Assembly (NCBI GenBank): GCA_900119285.1
Contig: FPIT01000003.1
Location: 1-64,000 of the forward strand
Direction: 5' to 3'
From: Prevotellaceae bacterium HUN156
Lineage (GTDB): Bacteria > Bacteroidota > Bacteroidia > Bacteroidales > Bacteroidaceae
DNA length: 64,000 nt
Every line of letters begins with the position of its first letter. The stretch's first letter is position 1. Below the pieces are notes generated by a model that searched no databases, had not been told where the DNA came from, and saw only the letters and a program-made list of their open reading frames with translations. The translations under genes and the position numbers were made by a program. This document shows, one piece after another, positions 33,400 to 42,746 of this stretch.

Positions 33400-35214
33400 T
33401 TATTCTGCGTACATGGCATCTATCTCCGCCTTGTAGTTCTCGTTCAATACACGACGGCGAATCTTCAGTGTGTTTGTCAGTTCTCCCTTTTCCATAGAGA
33501 GGTGGTGAGGCAACAAGGTAAAGCGCTTCACCTGCTCGTAATGGGCCAACTGCTGCTGGAGCGTATCAATACGTTCCTTCATCATATCAATGATGCGCGA
33601 ATCGGCACAAAGCTGCTCACGACTACTAAAGTCAATGTTATGAGCACGAGCATACTCCTCCAGAAGTGAATATACCGGAACTATCAGAGCTGACACAAAC
33701 TTACGCTGGTCGGCAATAATGCAAATCTGGTCGATATACTTATCTACAAGCAGTTTTGACTCAATCATCTGTGGAGCGATATACTTTCCATTAGAGGTCT
33801 TAAAGAGGTCCTTGATGCGCTCTTTCAGGAACAGTTCACCATCTTTCATATAGCCAGCATCGCCTGTACGGAAATATCCATCTTCTGTAAAGGCCTGTTT
33901 GGTCAAATCCTCACGGTTATAATAGCCTTTAGTAATCGTTGGACCTTTCAGCAAGAGCTCGCCCTCTTCGCTAATCTTAATATCGATGCCCTCAATGGGA
34001 ACACCTACAGAACCCACGGTATAAGGCTTGCCCAAATGGTCGCAAGATACGGTAGCCAAAGACTCTGTCAAGCCATAACCTACAATCATGTTAATACCGA
34101 TGGAATGGACAAATTCTTCTACATGAGCAGATACTGCTGCGCCAGCTGTGGGGAAGAAATGGGCATTCTCCAATCCCAGTTCCTTACGAACCAAAGAGAA
34201 TACAGTGCGATTCAGCATCTGATACTCCAAGTGCAATGCCAAAGGTGGTTTCTTGCCTCGACTGAGATAGTCGATATTATGCTTGCGACCAACAGCCAAC
34301 GCATGCTTAAATAGCTTACGCTGCATGGCACTGGAATGCTCAATCCTATCCATAACACCCATATACACCTTCTCCCAGAAGCGAGGTACTGCCGACATAC
34401 AAGTTGGATGTGTCTGGCGCATAGACTGCTGTACCTCCTGCGGATGCGTATTTACAATCATTCTAGCACCCTCTGTCAAGCAGAGCAATGCCCATCCACG
34501 TTCAAAGATATGCGTATAAGGCAGGAAGTTCATTACACGATCATCCTCACCCACAGGTACGCACTTATCATTGGCAATCACAGCAGCACGGAACTGTCCA
34601 TGGGTCAGGATAACGCCCTTTGAATCACCTGTGGTACCACTAGTATACAGGATATTGGCAATATCATCGTAAGAAGCTTCTTGCTGCAGTTTCTCTACTT
34701 CCGTTTGTCTTGGCAGGTTCTCTCCCAATTTCAGGAAGTCACAGAAATAGATAGCATTGGGATCGTGAGAAGAGATATGCACTAATGGATCAAAGACGAT
34801 AATGCGCTCCAATGTAGGGCACAACGAGAATACTCTACGTGCCTTATCATATTGATCCTGCTCTCCAACGAACAAGAAGCGCACTTTAGCGTCGTTAATC
34901 ATAAACTGTATCTGCTGCTCAGAACTAGTGGCATAGAAAGGTATCGTTACTGCACGAATACCCCACGCTCCGAAGTCACACTCGATGTATTGTACCGAGT
35001 TTTGTGAGAAGATACCGATGTTTTCCTGAGGCTTTACACCAAGATTCAGCAGGGCGTTACTTACCTGCTTTACCGTTGCTGATACCTCATTCCACGACAA
35101 CGATTTCCACTCTCCGCCGCCAAAATCCTGATAAATCAGCATCTCGCGGTCGCCATACTTCTTTGCTTGCTCGTGCACCAGCACTGACAAATGACAATTC
35201 GTCTGCATATTCAT
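33400..35214 (-). CDS. Long-chain acyl-CoA synthetase (AMP-forming)
   Basis: 604 residues. The AMP-binding P-loop ILYTSGTTGDSKGVIL is near residues 185-200, and the later motifs VGYGLTES and YFRTGDAGYMKDGELFLKER match the ANL superfamily. The enzyme activates long-chain fatty acids with ATP and CoA (FadD15-like). It lacks a signal peptide and is probably associated with the inner membrane. Promoter TACCTTTG at 35244-35237. prfB follows 6 bp downstream, so these may be one transcript. Confidence 0.9.
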   Translation of the reverse strand: MNMQTNCHLSVLVHEQAKKYGDREMLIYQDFGGGEWKSLSWNEVSATVKQVSNALLNLGVKPQENIGIFSQNSVQYIECDFGAWGIRAVTIPFYATSSEQQIQFMINDAKVRFLFVGEQDQYDKARRVFSLCPTLERIIVFDPLVHISSHDPNAIYFCDFLKLGENLPRQTEVEKLQQEASYDDIANILYTSGTTGDSKGVILTHGQFRAAVIANDKCVPVGEDDRVMNFLPYTHIFERGWALLCLTEGARMIVNTHPQEVQQSMRQTHPTCMSAVPRFWEKVYMGVMDRIEHSSAMQRKLFKHALAVGRKHNIDYLSRGKKPPLALHLEYQMLNRTVFSLVRKELGLENAHFFPTAGAAVSAHVEEFVHSIGINMIVGYGLTESLATVSCDHLGKPYTVGSVGVPIEGIDIKISEEGELLLKGPTITKGYYNREDLTKQAFTEDGYFRTGDAGYMKDGELFLKERIKDLFKTSNGKYIAPQMIESKLLVDKYIDQICIIADQRKFVSALIVPVYSLLEEYARAHNIDFSSREQLCADSRIIDMMKERIDTLQQQLAHYEQVKRFTLLPHHLSMEKGELTNTLKIRRRVLNENYKAEIDAMYAE

Positions 35215-35236
35215 TCTCCTATTTAATTATTAGGTG

Positions 35237-35244
35237 CAAAGGTA
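35237..35244 (-). promoter_or_regulatory. -7 box TACCTTTG for the acyl-CoA synthetase
   Basis: The minus strand reads TTTTGTACCTTTGCACC, 23-30 nt upstream of the ATG at 35214. Confidence 0.6.
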
Positions 35245-35288
35245 CAAAATAATTATGAATAATGAATTACGAATTACGAAATATTTAG

Positions 35289-35296
35289 TATCTTTG
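35289..35296 (+). promoter_or_regulatory. -7 box TATCTTTG for the M20 gene
   Basis: TAGTATCTTTGCCACG, an exact match 8 nt before the ATG at 35305, so the leader is only a few nt. A TGAATTACGAATTACG minirepeat (35258-35280) covers the -33 region. Confidence 0.6.
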
Positions 35297-35304
35297 CCAC
35301 GATT

Positions 35305-36354
35305 ATGAACACCAAACAATACACACTTGAGGCAGTGGAGCTGCTGAAACAACTCATCTGCACGCCATCCGTCAGCCGCGAAGAAACGGCTGCAGCCAAC
35401 ATTTTATCCGATTTCATCGAGAAAAACGGACTGTCCTGTCAGCGTATTGGTAATAATCTGCTTGTGCAGGGAACGCTGGATTCCCAAAAGCCGACAGTAT
35501 TACTCAATGCTCATATTGACACAGTGAAACCTGTCAGCACTTGGACGCGCGATCCGTTTACTCCAATCATAGAAGGTGATCGCCTCTATGGATTGGGCAG
35601 CAACGATTGTGGCGGTGGGCTGGTAAGTTTGCTACAGGCTTTCCGCATTCTTCAAGGCTCTACCTCGAAGTATAATCTGGTGTTTCTTGCCTCTTGCGAA
35701 GAAGAGGTTAGCGGAGCCAACGGCTTTTCACTGGCTTTACCTCATCTTCCTAAGATTGATGTTGCCATCGTGGGCGAACCTACAGGTCTGCAACCTGCTA
35801 TTGCGGAGAAAGGACTGATGGTTATCGATGGAATCGCACATGGAAAGAGTGGACATGCTGCCCGTGAGGAAGGTATCAACGCCATCTACGAGGCCTTGGA
35901 TGATTTGGTATGGTTACGCGACTATCGTTTCAAGAAAGAGAGTGCTTTGTTGGGAGCCACCAAGATGACTGTAACCGTTGTCAATAGTGGCACACAGCAT
36001 AATGTAATACCTGACGAATGCCATTTTGTGATTGATGTGCGTACCAATGAGTTCTATCAGAATGAATACCTGTTCTCCTTTCTTCAGAAGCACATGAAGA
36101 AGTGTGAGCTCAAGGCTCGCTCATTCCGCTTGTCATCATCACACATTGCCGAAGATTATCCTTTAGTACAACGCTGTCTCAAGATGGGTATGACGCCCTT
36201 TGGTTCTCCCACACTCAGCGACCAGGCACTTATGCCCTTCCCTTCCTTTAAGTTGGGTCCTGGCGAGTCTTGTCGTAGTCATTCTGCCGATGAATTCGTG
36301 TGTTTTTCAGAAATAGAGAAAGCAATTGCCACTTACGTGGAATTGCTTTCGTAA
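35305..36354 (+). CDS. M20-family zinc deacylase (ArgE/DapE-like)
   Basis: 349 residues. Metal ligands and catalytic acids are visible as LLNAHIDTV (H, D), GSNDCGGGL (D), SCEEEVSG (catalytic E and ligand E) and VGEPTG (a later acid). Members remove acyl groups from acyl-ornithine, acyl-lysine or succinyl-diaminopimelate. In Bacteroidota a protein of this size acts on N-succinyl-ornithine in arginine synthesis, so that is the best guess (argE-like); LysK or DapE activity is not excluded. The gene is transcribed from a short-leader promoter and is convergent with the EnvC-like gene. Confidence 0.85.
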   Translation: MNTKQYTLEAVELLKQLICTPSVSREETAAANILSDFIEKNGLSCQRIGNNLLVQGTLDSQKPTVLLNAHIDTVKPVSTWTRDPFTPIIEGDRLYGLGSNDCGGGLVSLLQAFRILQGSTSKYNLVFLASCEEEVSGANGFSLALPHLPKIDVAIVGEPTGLQPAIAEKGLMVIDGIAHGKSGHAAREEGINAIYEALDDLVWLRDYRFKKESALLGATKMTVTVVNSGTQHNVIPDECHFVIDVRTNEFYQNEYLFSFLQKHMKKCELKARSFRLSSSHIAEDYPLVQRCLKMGMTPFGSPTLSDQALMPFPSFKLGPGESCRSHSADEFVCFSEIEKAIATYVELLS

Positions 36355-36364
36355 TGATATTTAG

Positions 36365-36384
36365 GCGTTATACCGGTATAACGC
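36365..36384. repeat. Perfect 20-bp palindrome between convergent genes
   Basis: GCGTTATACCGGTATAACGC is its own reverse complement. It lies in the 35-bp gap between the convergent M20 and EnvC-like genes. No T-run follows on either side, so it is either an unusual bidirectional termination aid or a protein-binding site. Confidence 0.6.
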
Positions 36385-36389
36385 AATTA

Positions 36390-37859
36390 TTATCTTCCTA
36401 ACCAAGACTCTGGGTTCAGTTTGGCAGTTTCTTTACGCAACTGGAACTGCAGGATATTGTCGGCACCCACACGACCTAAGGTCTGACGAGTGCTAACGCG
36501 CTGTCCGCGATGCACATTAACGCTGGCAAGATTACAGTACACGGAGATATAACTTCCGTGACGCACCATCACTACCATTGTACCACCAAAGCTAAATACA
36601 CCACTCACCTCACCATCAAAGATGCTGCGAGCCTGTGCACCAGCCTCACCCTTGATATTTATACCTTTATTATCAAGAGTCACATTATGCAGTCCTTCTA
36701 CATTATACTGTCCGAAATGGCTGACGATACGATAAGCACCTGTAATAGGCATGGGCAGACGACCACGGTTGCTCTCAAAGTTACCACTGATACGCACATC
36801 CTCTGAAGGAGCACGCAAGGGCACGCTTTCTGCCTTACGCTGAGCAGCAGCACGTTTTTCCTCTGCTTCACGAACACGACGTTCTGCAGCCTCACGAGTC
36901 TTTTTATCCTTAGCTGCCATTGCTTCTGCACGAGCTTTTTCCTCACGAGCTTTTGCCTCAGCCAATTCGCGCTCACGAGCAGCAGCCTCAGCACGACGAC
37001 GAGCTTCTGCTTCCGCACGAGCTTTCTGACGAGCCACCTCCTCAGCAATCAATCGGTCAATCTGCGCATTCAGTGCAGCGTCCTTTTTCTTTTGCTGAGC
37101 GATAATGCTCTGAATCGTTTTCTGCTCCTTCTGCAAGGTCTTCACCACATTCTGCTGTTCAGCCTGTTTACCCTCCAGAGCAATGCGCTCACGCTCGCCC
37201 TTTGCCAGCAGTTGTGACTTATGCTCCTTAGCCATGCTAATCTCTTGGAGTTTTCTGTTCACCTCTTCCTGCTGAGCCTTTACCTCATCGCCTTGTACAT
37301 GTTGATAGGCAGCATATTCGCGCATAAAGCGCATACGACGGAACATCTGTGTAAAGTTGTCAGCACTGAAGATAAACATCATCTTGCTCTGTGTAGAGCG
37401 ATTGCGGTGCATATAACGCATCGACTTCACATAGCGTTTCTTACAGTCAGCCAGTTGTTTCTTCAACATTTCGAGTTGAACGCCCAGCTGCTCTATCTCC
37501 TGATCAAGATTACTGATGTCATGACGGATAGTATCTATTGTACGACGCTTGCCAGCAATCTCCGTATTCAGTATCATCAGGTTCTGCAGACGCTTCTTCA
37601 CATCCTTTTGCGAAGAGGCCAGTCTACGTTCCTGCTCCTTGATTTGCTGTTGTATTTGTTTACGCTGCTTCTCCAAAGCCTGCACGGTGGTAGGCTGCTT
37701 AGTGTTTTTAGAAGACTTACTTTTTTTGCTTGACTTTTTAGATTGGCCAGACTTACTTGTCTTATTAGTCACAGCAGGTTTCTTCGTACGACGCTGCTGC
37801 GCATACGGAGTCAGGGCAAAGCCCGTGAAAAGAAGAAGTATAATTACTAATCGCTTCAT
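36390..37859 (-). CDS. EnvC-like murein hydrolase activator (degenerate LytM domain)
   Basis: 489 residues: signal peptide (MKRLVIILLLFTGFALTPYA), a long coiled-coil (about residues 55-335, rich in KQIQQQIKEQE and A-R-A-E-A repeats), and a C-terminal LytM/M23 fold (about 370-489). The LytM zinc site is degenerate: the usual GxDI metal ligand is replaced in NKGINIKG and the HxH motif is replaced by LQFQLRK. Loss of both sites fits an activator of amidases rather than an active endopeptidase, as for E. coli EnvC. Last gene of the dut-TPR-DUF4292-EnvC operon. Confidence 0.85.
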   Translation of the reverse strand: MKRLVIILLLFTGFALTPYAQQRRTKKPAVTNKTSKSGQSKKSSKKSKSSKNTKQPTTVQALEKQRKQIQQQIKEQERRLASSQKDVKKRLQNLMILNTEIAGKRRTIDTIRHDISNLDQEIEQLGVQLEMLKKQLADCKKRYVKSMRYMHRNRSTQSKMMFIFSADNFTQMFRRMRFMREYAAYQHVQGDEVKAQQEEVNRKLQEISMAKEHKSQLLAKGERERIALEGKQAEQQNVVKTLQKEQKTIQSIIAQQKKKDAALNAQIDRLIAEEVARQKARAEAEARRRAEAAARERELAEAKAREEKARAEAMAAKDKKTREAAERRVREAEEKRAAAQRKAESVPLRAPSEDVRISGNFESNRGRLPMPITGAYRIVSHFGQYNVEGLHNVTLDNKGINIKGEAGAQARSIFDGEVSGVFSFGGTMVVMVRHGSYISVYCNLASVNVHRGQRVSTRQTLGRVGADNILQFQLRKETAKLNPESWLGR

Positions 37860-37868
37860 CGAATCAAT

Positions 37869-38753
37869 TTAGAGTGACATAAAGCGGCGCAGGATGTCAT
37901 CAACAGGCATCTGACGATACTTACCAGACAGCGTAGTACGCGTTTCCCAATCCTCGTCATTACCCATATAGTTGAGCATCATTTCCAACTTCACCTCCTT
38001 GTCGGGAGTATTGAAAGTCACCTTATGTTGCATAGGGAACATCTTACGATTGTTCATTTTGAAATCACTATAATCCCAGTTTAACTGGTAATTGCCACGC
38101 AGATGGTCAGCATAGCGCACATTTGTCATCTTGATGCGTGCTAAAGTCTGATCTGTCAGCCAACGATAAGACAATTTATCGTTCTCCATTGATACTATAA
38201 TATCATTGTCAACGCCCGCTGCCGCAGAGAACTTCTTCAAGTGCTTATCTGCCAAGTGTGACTTGCCTGGCTGGAAGAGTTCATTCCAGAACAACGCCTG
38301 TAGCATATAGAAGTCAACACCACTTGTACGGAAGAATTCCAGCTGAGCATAAGGCACCTTGAGGTATTGCTTGTTGATGCGGTCCACAATAAGTACATAG
38401 TCTTGTGTGAACTCCAGACGTCCAGCCTCCACAAAGCCGAATGCCATCAACTGAAGACGTATCACGTCATCACGCTTCATCTTCAGGTTACCAGTCAGTG
38501 TCATCTGACGATTGCCCACCTCTACCGAGAATTTCACCTTTGACGTAATGAAACGAACATGCTGGGCATTATCGTTTACCTTCTGCAGATATGCTTCTTT
38601 CTGCAGTGAATCAGCCAACTGTGCTGCAGCAACTGCTGCTGCCGCTGCTGCTTCTTCCTGAGTCTTTTGCAAGTTACGACTGCTTCCGCATGAAACCACC
38701 AAGGCAGCAGCTGCCACCCATACGGTCATCTTCCAAAAACGTAGTAATTTCAT
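37869..38753 (-). CDS. DUF4292 lipoprotein
   Basis: 294 residues. A lipobox ends at Cys in LVVSCGSSRN (near residue 22), so it is probably an envelope lipoprotein. The body is DUF4292-like, with beta-strand-rich, LolA/LolB-like character (SVEVGNRQMTLTGNLKMKRDD and a central aromatic motif). It overlaps the upstream TPR gene by 4 nt (ATGA at 38753-38750) and precedes EnvC by 9 nt. The fixed neighbourhood in Bacteroidota suggests a shared envelope function. Confidence 0.8.
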   Translation of the reverse strand: MKLLRFWKMTVWVAAAALVVSCGSSRNLQKTQEEAAAAAAVAAAQLADSLQKEAYLQKVNDNAQHVRFITSKVKFSVEVGNRQMTLTGNLKMKRDDVIRLQLMAFGFVEAGRLEFTQDYVLIVDRINKQYLKVPYAQLEFFRTSGVDFYMLQALFWNELFQPGKSHLADKHLKKFSAAAGVDNDIIVSMENDKLSYRWLTDQTLARIKMTNVRYADHLRGNYQLNWDYSDFKMNNRKMFPMQHKVTFNTPDKEVKLEMMLNYMGNDEDWETRTTLSGKYRQMPVDDILRRFMSL

Positions 38754-40465
38754 TCTTTCAGGTATTTTTTGAGTTTTATTTTTCTTGTCAGTATCCGATG
38801 GCGTTCATCAGACACATCACTTTGTTCCGATGCTTCTTGCCAGTACTCCAGGGCTTTTTCCTTATCTCCCACATGATAGTAGATATCACCGGCATGTTCA
38901 AAGAGTACTGCCGAGGGAGTGCTATCGTTTTCCAGTGTCTGGTCAATATAGGTCTTCGCCTCGTCATAGCGCTTCTGCATAAAGAGTATCCATGCATAGG
39001 TATCCAGATAGGTAGCGTTCTTCGGCTCTGCCTTAATCGTGCGGTATGACATCTTCTCTGCATCATCCAGACGAATACCCTGCTCACTGAGATAGTAAGC
39101 ATAGTTGTTCAGACAGCCAATATTATCCTCTTTCCATACCAGGCAAGAGTCATAGGCTTCAAATGCCTCTTTCGCCATTCCCTTCTGATGCAAGATATCA
39201 CCCATCACAGCATAGAAGTCGCTCACGATAGACGGGTCACTGTCAGAGGTAATCACACCGATACCATTCTGGAAAGCGTTAAGGGCGTTATCCAAGTCAT
39301 CCTTCTGATAATAGGCAATACCCTGATAGTAATAAAATGCCATTTCATCGGGATTATACTGACGCGCAGCCTTACATAGTTCTATGATGCGATCACGGTC
39401 GCCAGCCTGCCAAGCATAGCTTACCAACTGCAGACGTGCAGCAGCATGGTCGGGTGATACTTCCAACACCTTTTCCAATACCTGACGAATACTATCGTTA
39501 GGCATCTTCTTCATGTTCATGTATGATGCACAGAACAGTGCCATATCGCTATCAGCCTGAGGCATATCTATCAAGCGATGGAACAACTGTAACACACGTG
39601 TAGAGTCGCCTCCTGCTTCCTCGCTCTCTCCAATGACCTGTCGCATCAGTGCCACGCGGTCACTGGTAGAAGCATTCTTATTGAAGAGCACACGCTCTAT
39701 CATGCGGTTCACATTGGCAGAGTCTTTCTGGTCGTTATAGTAAGCCACCATAGCCATCTGTGCATTACGATTGTCAGGCTCTTCTTTCAGCACCTTATCA
39801 TAGATAGCCACCGCTTTCTTCTTCTGTCCGTTGATATACAACGTGTTGGCATACAGACAACGATAGTTATTGTCATTAGGATACTGATCTGCCAACTGCT
39901 TCATCTCTGCGATAGCAGCCTTCTTATCACCTTTCTTGGTATAGAGGTCACTCTTAGCATACGACAATCGCTCACTCTTACCTTCAATGGTTTCCAGTCT
40001 TCCCAATGTACGGATAGCATTATCATAGTCGTTTTCCTGCTCATACAATTGTATCAGCAAAGCCAGCACATCGTCGCGATTGTGTTTTTTCTTACAGAGC
40101 AGCTCCAATACATCTATTGCATCTTTGTATTTGCGCTGGTTCAGATAAGCATTAGCCAGCGTCTCCAGATAAGTAGCATTGTCGGGCTCCAGCTCTACAG
40201 ACTTCTTCAGATAGCTGAGCACCATATCCTTCTGCTTCAATGCCGAATAATACTGCGCCAAGTAATAATAAGCCTCCGAACGAGTGGAGTCGATATCTAC
40301 ACAATGGCGCAACAAGTCGAATACCGCATCATTGTTGCCCTTCTCACGCTGACAAATAGCATCTAAGAAGAACGCATCATAGCGACGGTTCCTATCCGCA
40401 TCCTGTGCCACCGACTGTACAGCGACACACCACAGCATTCCTGCTATATAGCACCACTTTTTCAC
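38750..40465 (-). CDS. TPR-repeat exported protein
   Basis: 571 residues: signal peptide ([20 protein letters not shown]), then about a dozen tetratricopeptide repeats such as [38 protein letters not shown] and [16 protein letters not shown] arrays are protein-binding scaffolds. It overlaps dut by 4 nt upstream and the DUF4292 gene by 4 nt downstream. Probably periplasmic, supporting envelope assembly together with the EnvC-like protein. No enzyme domain is seen. Confidence 0.85.
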   Translation of the reverse strand: MKKWCYIAGMLWCVAVQSVAQDADRNRRYDAFFLDAICQREKGNNDAVFDLLRHCVDIDSTRSEAYYYLAQYYSALKQKDMVLSYLKKSVELEPDNATYLETLANAYLNQRKYKDAIDVLELLCKKKHNRDDVLALLIQLYEQENDYDNAIRTLGRLETIEGKSERLSYAKSDLYTKKGDKKAAIAEMKQLADQYPNDNNYRCLYANTLYINGQKKKAVAIYDKVLKEEPDNRNAQMAMVAYYNDQKDSANVNRMIERVLFNKNASTSDRVALMRQVIGESEEAGGDSTRVLQLFHRLIDMPQADSDMALFCASYMNMKKMPNDSIRQVLEKVLEVSPDHAAARLQLVSYAWQAGDRDRIIELCKAARQYNPDEMAFYYYQGIAYYQKDDLDNALNAFQNGIGVITSDSDPSIVSDFYAVMGDILHQKGMAKEAFEAYDSCLVWKEDNIGCLNNYAYYLSEQGIRLDDAEKMSYRTIKAEPKNATYLDTYAWILFMQKRYDEAKTYIDQTLENDSTPSAVLFEHAGDIYYHVGDKEKALEYWQEASEQSDVSDERHRILTRKIKLKKYLKE

Positions 40466-40899
40466 TTCACTCCTGTATGTCCATAACCGCCTTCGCCACG
40501 CTCGGTCTCATCGAGTTCTTCTACCACAACGAAGTCACCCTGCTCATGACGGGCAATAACCATCTGGGCAATGCGCTCACCATCGTTGATGACAAAGTCT
40601 TCCTGCGACAAGTTGATAAGCACAACACCGATTTCACCACGATAGTCGGCATCGATAGTACCTGGTGTGTTGAGCACAGTCAGACCATGCTTCAGAGCCA
40701 AGCCACTACGAGGGCGCACCTGTGCTTCATAGCCTTCAGGCAGTGCAATGTGCAGACCTGTAGGAATCAGACGGCGCTCCATAGGATGCAGGGTGATAGG
40801 TGCTTCGAGATTAGCCCTCAGATCCATACCGGCACTCTGGGGCGTAGCATAGGCAGGCAGCTGTTGGTGCCCGCGGTTTACGACTTGAATTTTAATCAT
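40462..40899 (-). CDS. dut: dUTP diphosphatase
   Basis: 145 residues with all five dUTPase motifs: I (GMDLRANL), II ([11 protein letters not shown]), III ([10 protein letters not shown]), IV (ERIAQMVI) and V ([11 protein letters not shown]). The trimeric enzyme hydrolyses dUTP to dUMP, keeping uracil out of DNA. It is the first gene of the dut-TPR-DUF4292-EnvC operon. -7 box TACTTTTG at 40933-40926. The gene is divergent from dgt, another dNTP-handling enzyme. Confidence 0.95.
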   Translation of the reverse strand: MIKIQVVNRGHQQLPAYATPQSAGMDLRANLEAPITLHPMERRLIPTGLHIALPEGYEAQVRPRSGLALKHGLTVLNTPGTIDADYRGEIGVVLINLSQEDFVINDGERIAQMVIARHEQGDFVVVEELDETERGEGGYGHTGVK

Positions 40900-40925
40900 C
40901 TGTCTTTACACGTATAAATAATGTG

Positions 40926-40933
40926 CAAAAGTA
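40926..40933 (-). promoter_or_regulatory. -7 box TACTTTTG for dut
   Basis: The minus strand reads GACTACTTTTGCACAT, 27-34 nt upstream of the dut ATG. Confidence 0.55.
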
Positions 40934-41007
40934 GTCATTTATCTCCAAACATACAAATTATTTTTATTTTTTAATGTTTAATCTCTAATGTTTATTGTTT
41001 TTATTCG

Positions 41008-41015
41008 TACCTTTG
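41008..41015 (+). promoter_or_regulatory. -7 box TACCTTTG for dgt
   Basis: CGTACCTTTGCAGC, exact match; only 4 nt separate it from the ATG at 41020, so a leaderless or near-leaderless transcript is predicted. A TTTAATGTTTAATC tract (40968-40997) lies just upstream. Confidence 0.6.
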
Positions 41016-41019
41016 CAGC

Positions 41020-42363
41020 ATGATGGACTGGAAACAACTCATATCAAACAAGCGGCTCGGTCAGGAGCAGCGCCACACAGAGCGCCATGATGACCGTTCA
41101 GAATTCAAGCGTGACTACGACCGTCTTATCTTTTCGGCACCCTTCCGCCGACTGCAGAATAAGACGCAGGTATTCCCCTTGCCTGGCAGTGTATTCGTCC
41201 ACAACCGTCTGACCCACTCTCTTGAGGTAGCCAGCGTAGGTATGTCGCTAGGTAATGATGTGTCTCAACGCATCATTCAGGAGAAACATCCTGAGTTGAA
41301 GAATACCCTGTTTGAGGAGATTGGTCAGATAGTATCTACTGCTTGTTTGGCTCACGACTTAGGCAATCCGCCTTTTGGTCACTCTGGAGAAAAAGCTATC
41401 CAGACCTTCTTCACAGAGGGCCCAGGTCGCGAGTTGCGCACTCAGCTCTCTCCTGCTTTCTGGGATGACATCACCCACTTCGAGGGTAATGCCAATGCTT
41501 TCCGCTTGTTGACCCATCAGTTCAAAGGCCGTCGTCCTGGTGGCTTCGTGATGTGCTATTCCACCATCGCCAGCATTGTGAAGTATCCCTTTGCCTCTTC
41601 TGCTGCCAGTAAGAAGGGCAAGTTCGGTTTCTTCCAAAGCGAGCAGTCCACTTATCAGAAAATTGCCGATGAAATGGGTATTATTCGTCTTTCTAAGGAA
41701 GGAGAACCTCTGCGCTATGTGCGCCATCCACTGGTTTATCTTGTAGAGGCTGCCGACGACATCTGTTACGAGATTATGGACCTTGAGGATGCTCATAAGC
41801 TGAAGATTATTTCCTTCGAGGAAGCCTCACGCCTAATGCTGGATTTCTTCGATGAAACCGCACAAAAACACATTCTTGAGCGCATCGATAATGAACAGTT
41901 GTTTGATGAAAACGAGAAAATAGTTTACCTGCGAGCTTGTGTTATCGGTAAACTGGAGAACGAATGTGTTAACGCCTTCGTTGAGCACGAAGACGAGATA
42001 CTTGCCGGCACCTTTACGGGTAGCCTCATCGACCACATCTCACCTATGCAGCGCGATGCCTATCGCCGTTGTGCCGACCTATCTGTGAAGCGCATCTATC
42101 GCAGTCGCCCTGTACTCGATGTAGAGTTGTCTGGTTATAAGATTATGGAAACGCTGATGCAGCAGATGGTCGAGGCTGTTATCCATCCAGACCGTTATTA
42201 CTCACAACAGCTCATTGGTCGCGTATCCAGCCAGTATCATATTGATGATCCTAACTTAGAAACGCGCCTCATGGCTGTCATCGACTACATCAGTGGTATG
42301 ACCGATGTCTATGCTCTTGATGTCTATCAGAAGATTAACGGTATCTCGCTGCCTATCATCTAA
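41020..42363 (+). CDS. dgt: Deoxyguanosinetriphosphate triphosphohydrolase-like (HD domain)
   Basis: 447 residues. The HD-domain metal site is seen as NRLTHSLEVASVG (His) and CLAHDLGNPPFGH (HD pair), with a further Asp in EAADDICYE. The family hydrolyses dNTPs to nucleoside and triphosphate. ATG ATG begins the gene; either Met could be used (MMDWKQL). The promoter is so close that translation may start on a leaderless mRNA. The 3' end is 1 bp from the convergent small protein gene at 42365. Confidence 0.9.
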   Translation: MMDWKQLISNKRLGQEQRHTERHDDRSEFKRDYDRLIFSAPFRRLQNKTQVFPLPGSVFVHNRLTHSLEVASVGMSLGNDVSQRIIQEKHPELKNTLFEEIGQIVSTACLAHDLGNPPFGHSGEKAIQTFFTEGPGRELRTQLSPAFWDDITHFEGNANAFRLLTHQFKGRRPGGFVMCYSTIASIVKYPFASSAASKKGKFGFFQSEQSTYQKIADEMGIIRLSKEGEPLRYVRHPLVYLVEAADDICYEIMDLEDAHKLKIISFEEASRLMLDFFDETAQKHILERIDNEQLFDENEKIVYLRACVIGKLENECVNAFVEHEDEILAGTFTGSLIDHISPMQRDAYRRCADLSVKRIYRSRPVLDVELSGYKIMETLMQQMVEAVIHPDRYYSQQLIGRVSSQYHIDDPNLETRLMAVIDYISGMTDVYALDVYQKINGISLPII

Positions 42364-42364
42364 T

Positions 42365-42739
42365 TTACCAATGAGGTGGTAAAACAATGTTTTCTACCTC
42401 ATGGGCAGCTTCAAATAGTGGAGCTATCTCCTCATCCCTGAAGCCAGCGATGCCACAACCGATACGTGTAACCAAGAATGTCAATTCCGGATTCTTCTTG
42501 GCAAATTCAATGAATTCATCCACATACGGACGAATTGTTTCCACTCCACCCTGCATGGTAGGTATGCCGTAGCTCTGTCCTTGCAGACCTACGCCCTGCC
42601 CCATGATGGCTCCAAACTTGCGATAAGCCACCCATGCAGCACCACCGCCATGCATTCCGCTTAGATTACTGCCAAAGACAAATATCTCGTTAGGTGCTAA
42701 CGAGGTAATATTCTCTGGTGTTGTCCTTTTCTCTTGCAT
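42365..42739 (-). CDS. Small phage-related A1S_2505-like protein
   Basis: 124 residues. The wording NEIFVFGSNLSGMHGGGAA, GQGVGLQGQSYGIPT and TRIGCGIAGFRDEEIAP matches a conserved bacterial and phage protein family that I recall as A1S_2505-like, possibly distantly related to macro domains. The conserved G-x-N-x-x-G-x-H-G-G-G loop suggests ligand or nucleotide contact, but no activity is established to my knowledge. The flavin reductase gene lies 7 bp upstream on the same strand. Confidence 0.7.
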   Translation of the reverse strand: MQEKRTTPENITSLAPNEIFVFGSNLSGMHGGGAAWVAYRKFGAIMGQGVGLQGQSYGIPTMQGGVETIRPYVDEFIEFAKKNPELTFLVTRIGCGIAGFRDEEIAPLFEAAHEVENIVLPPHW

Positions 42740-42746
42740 CCTGCGA

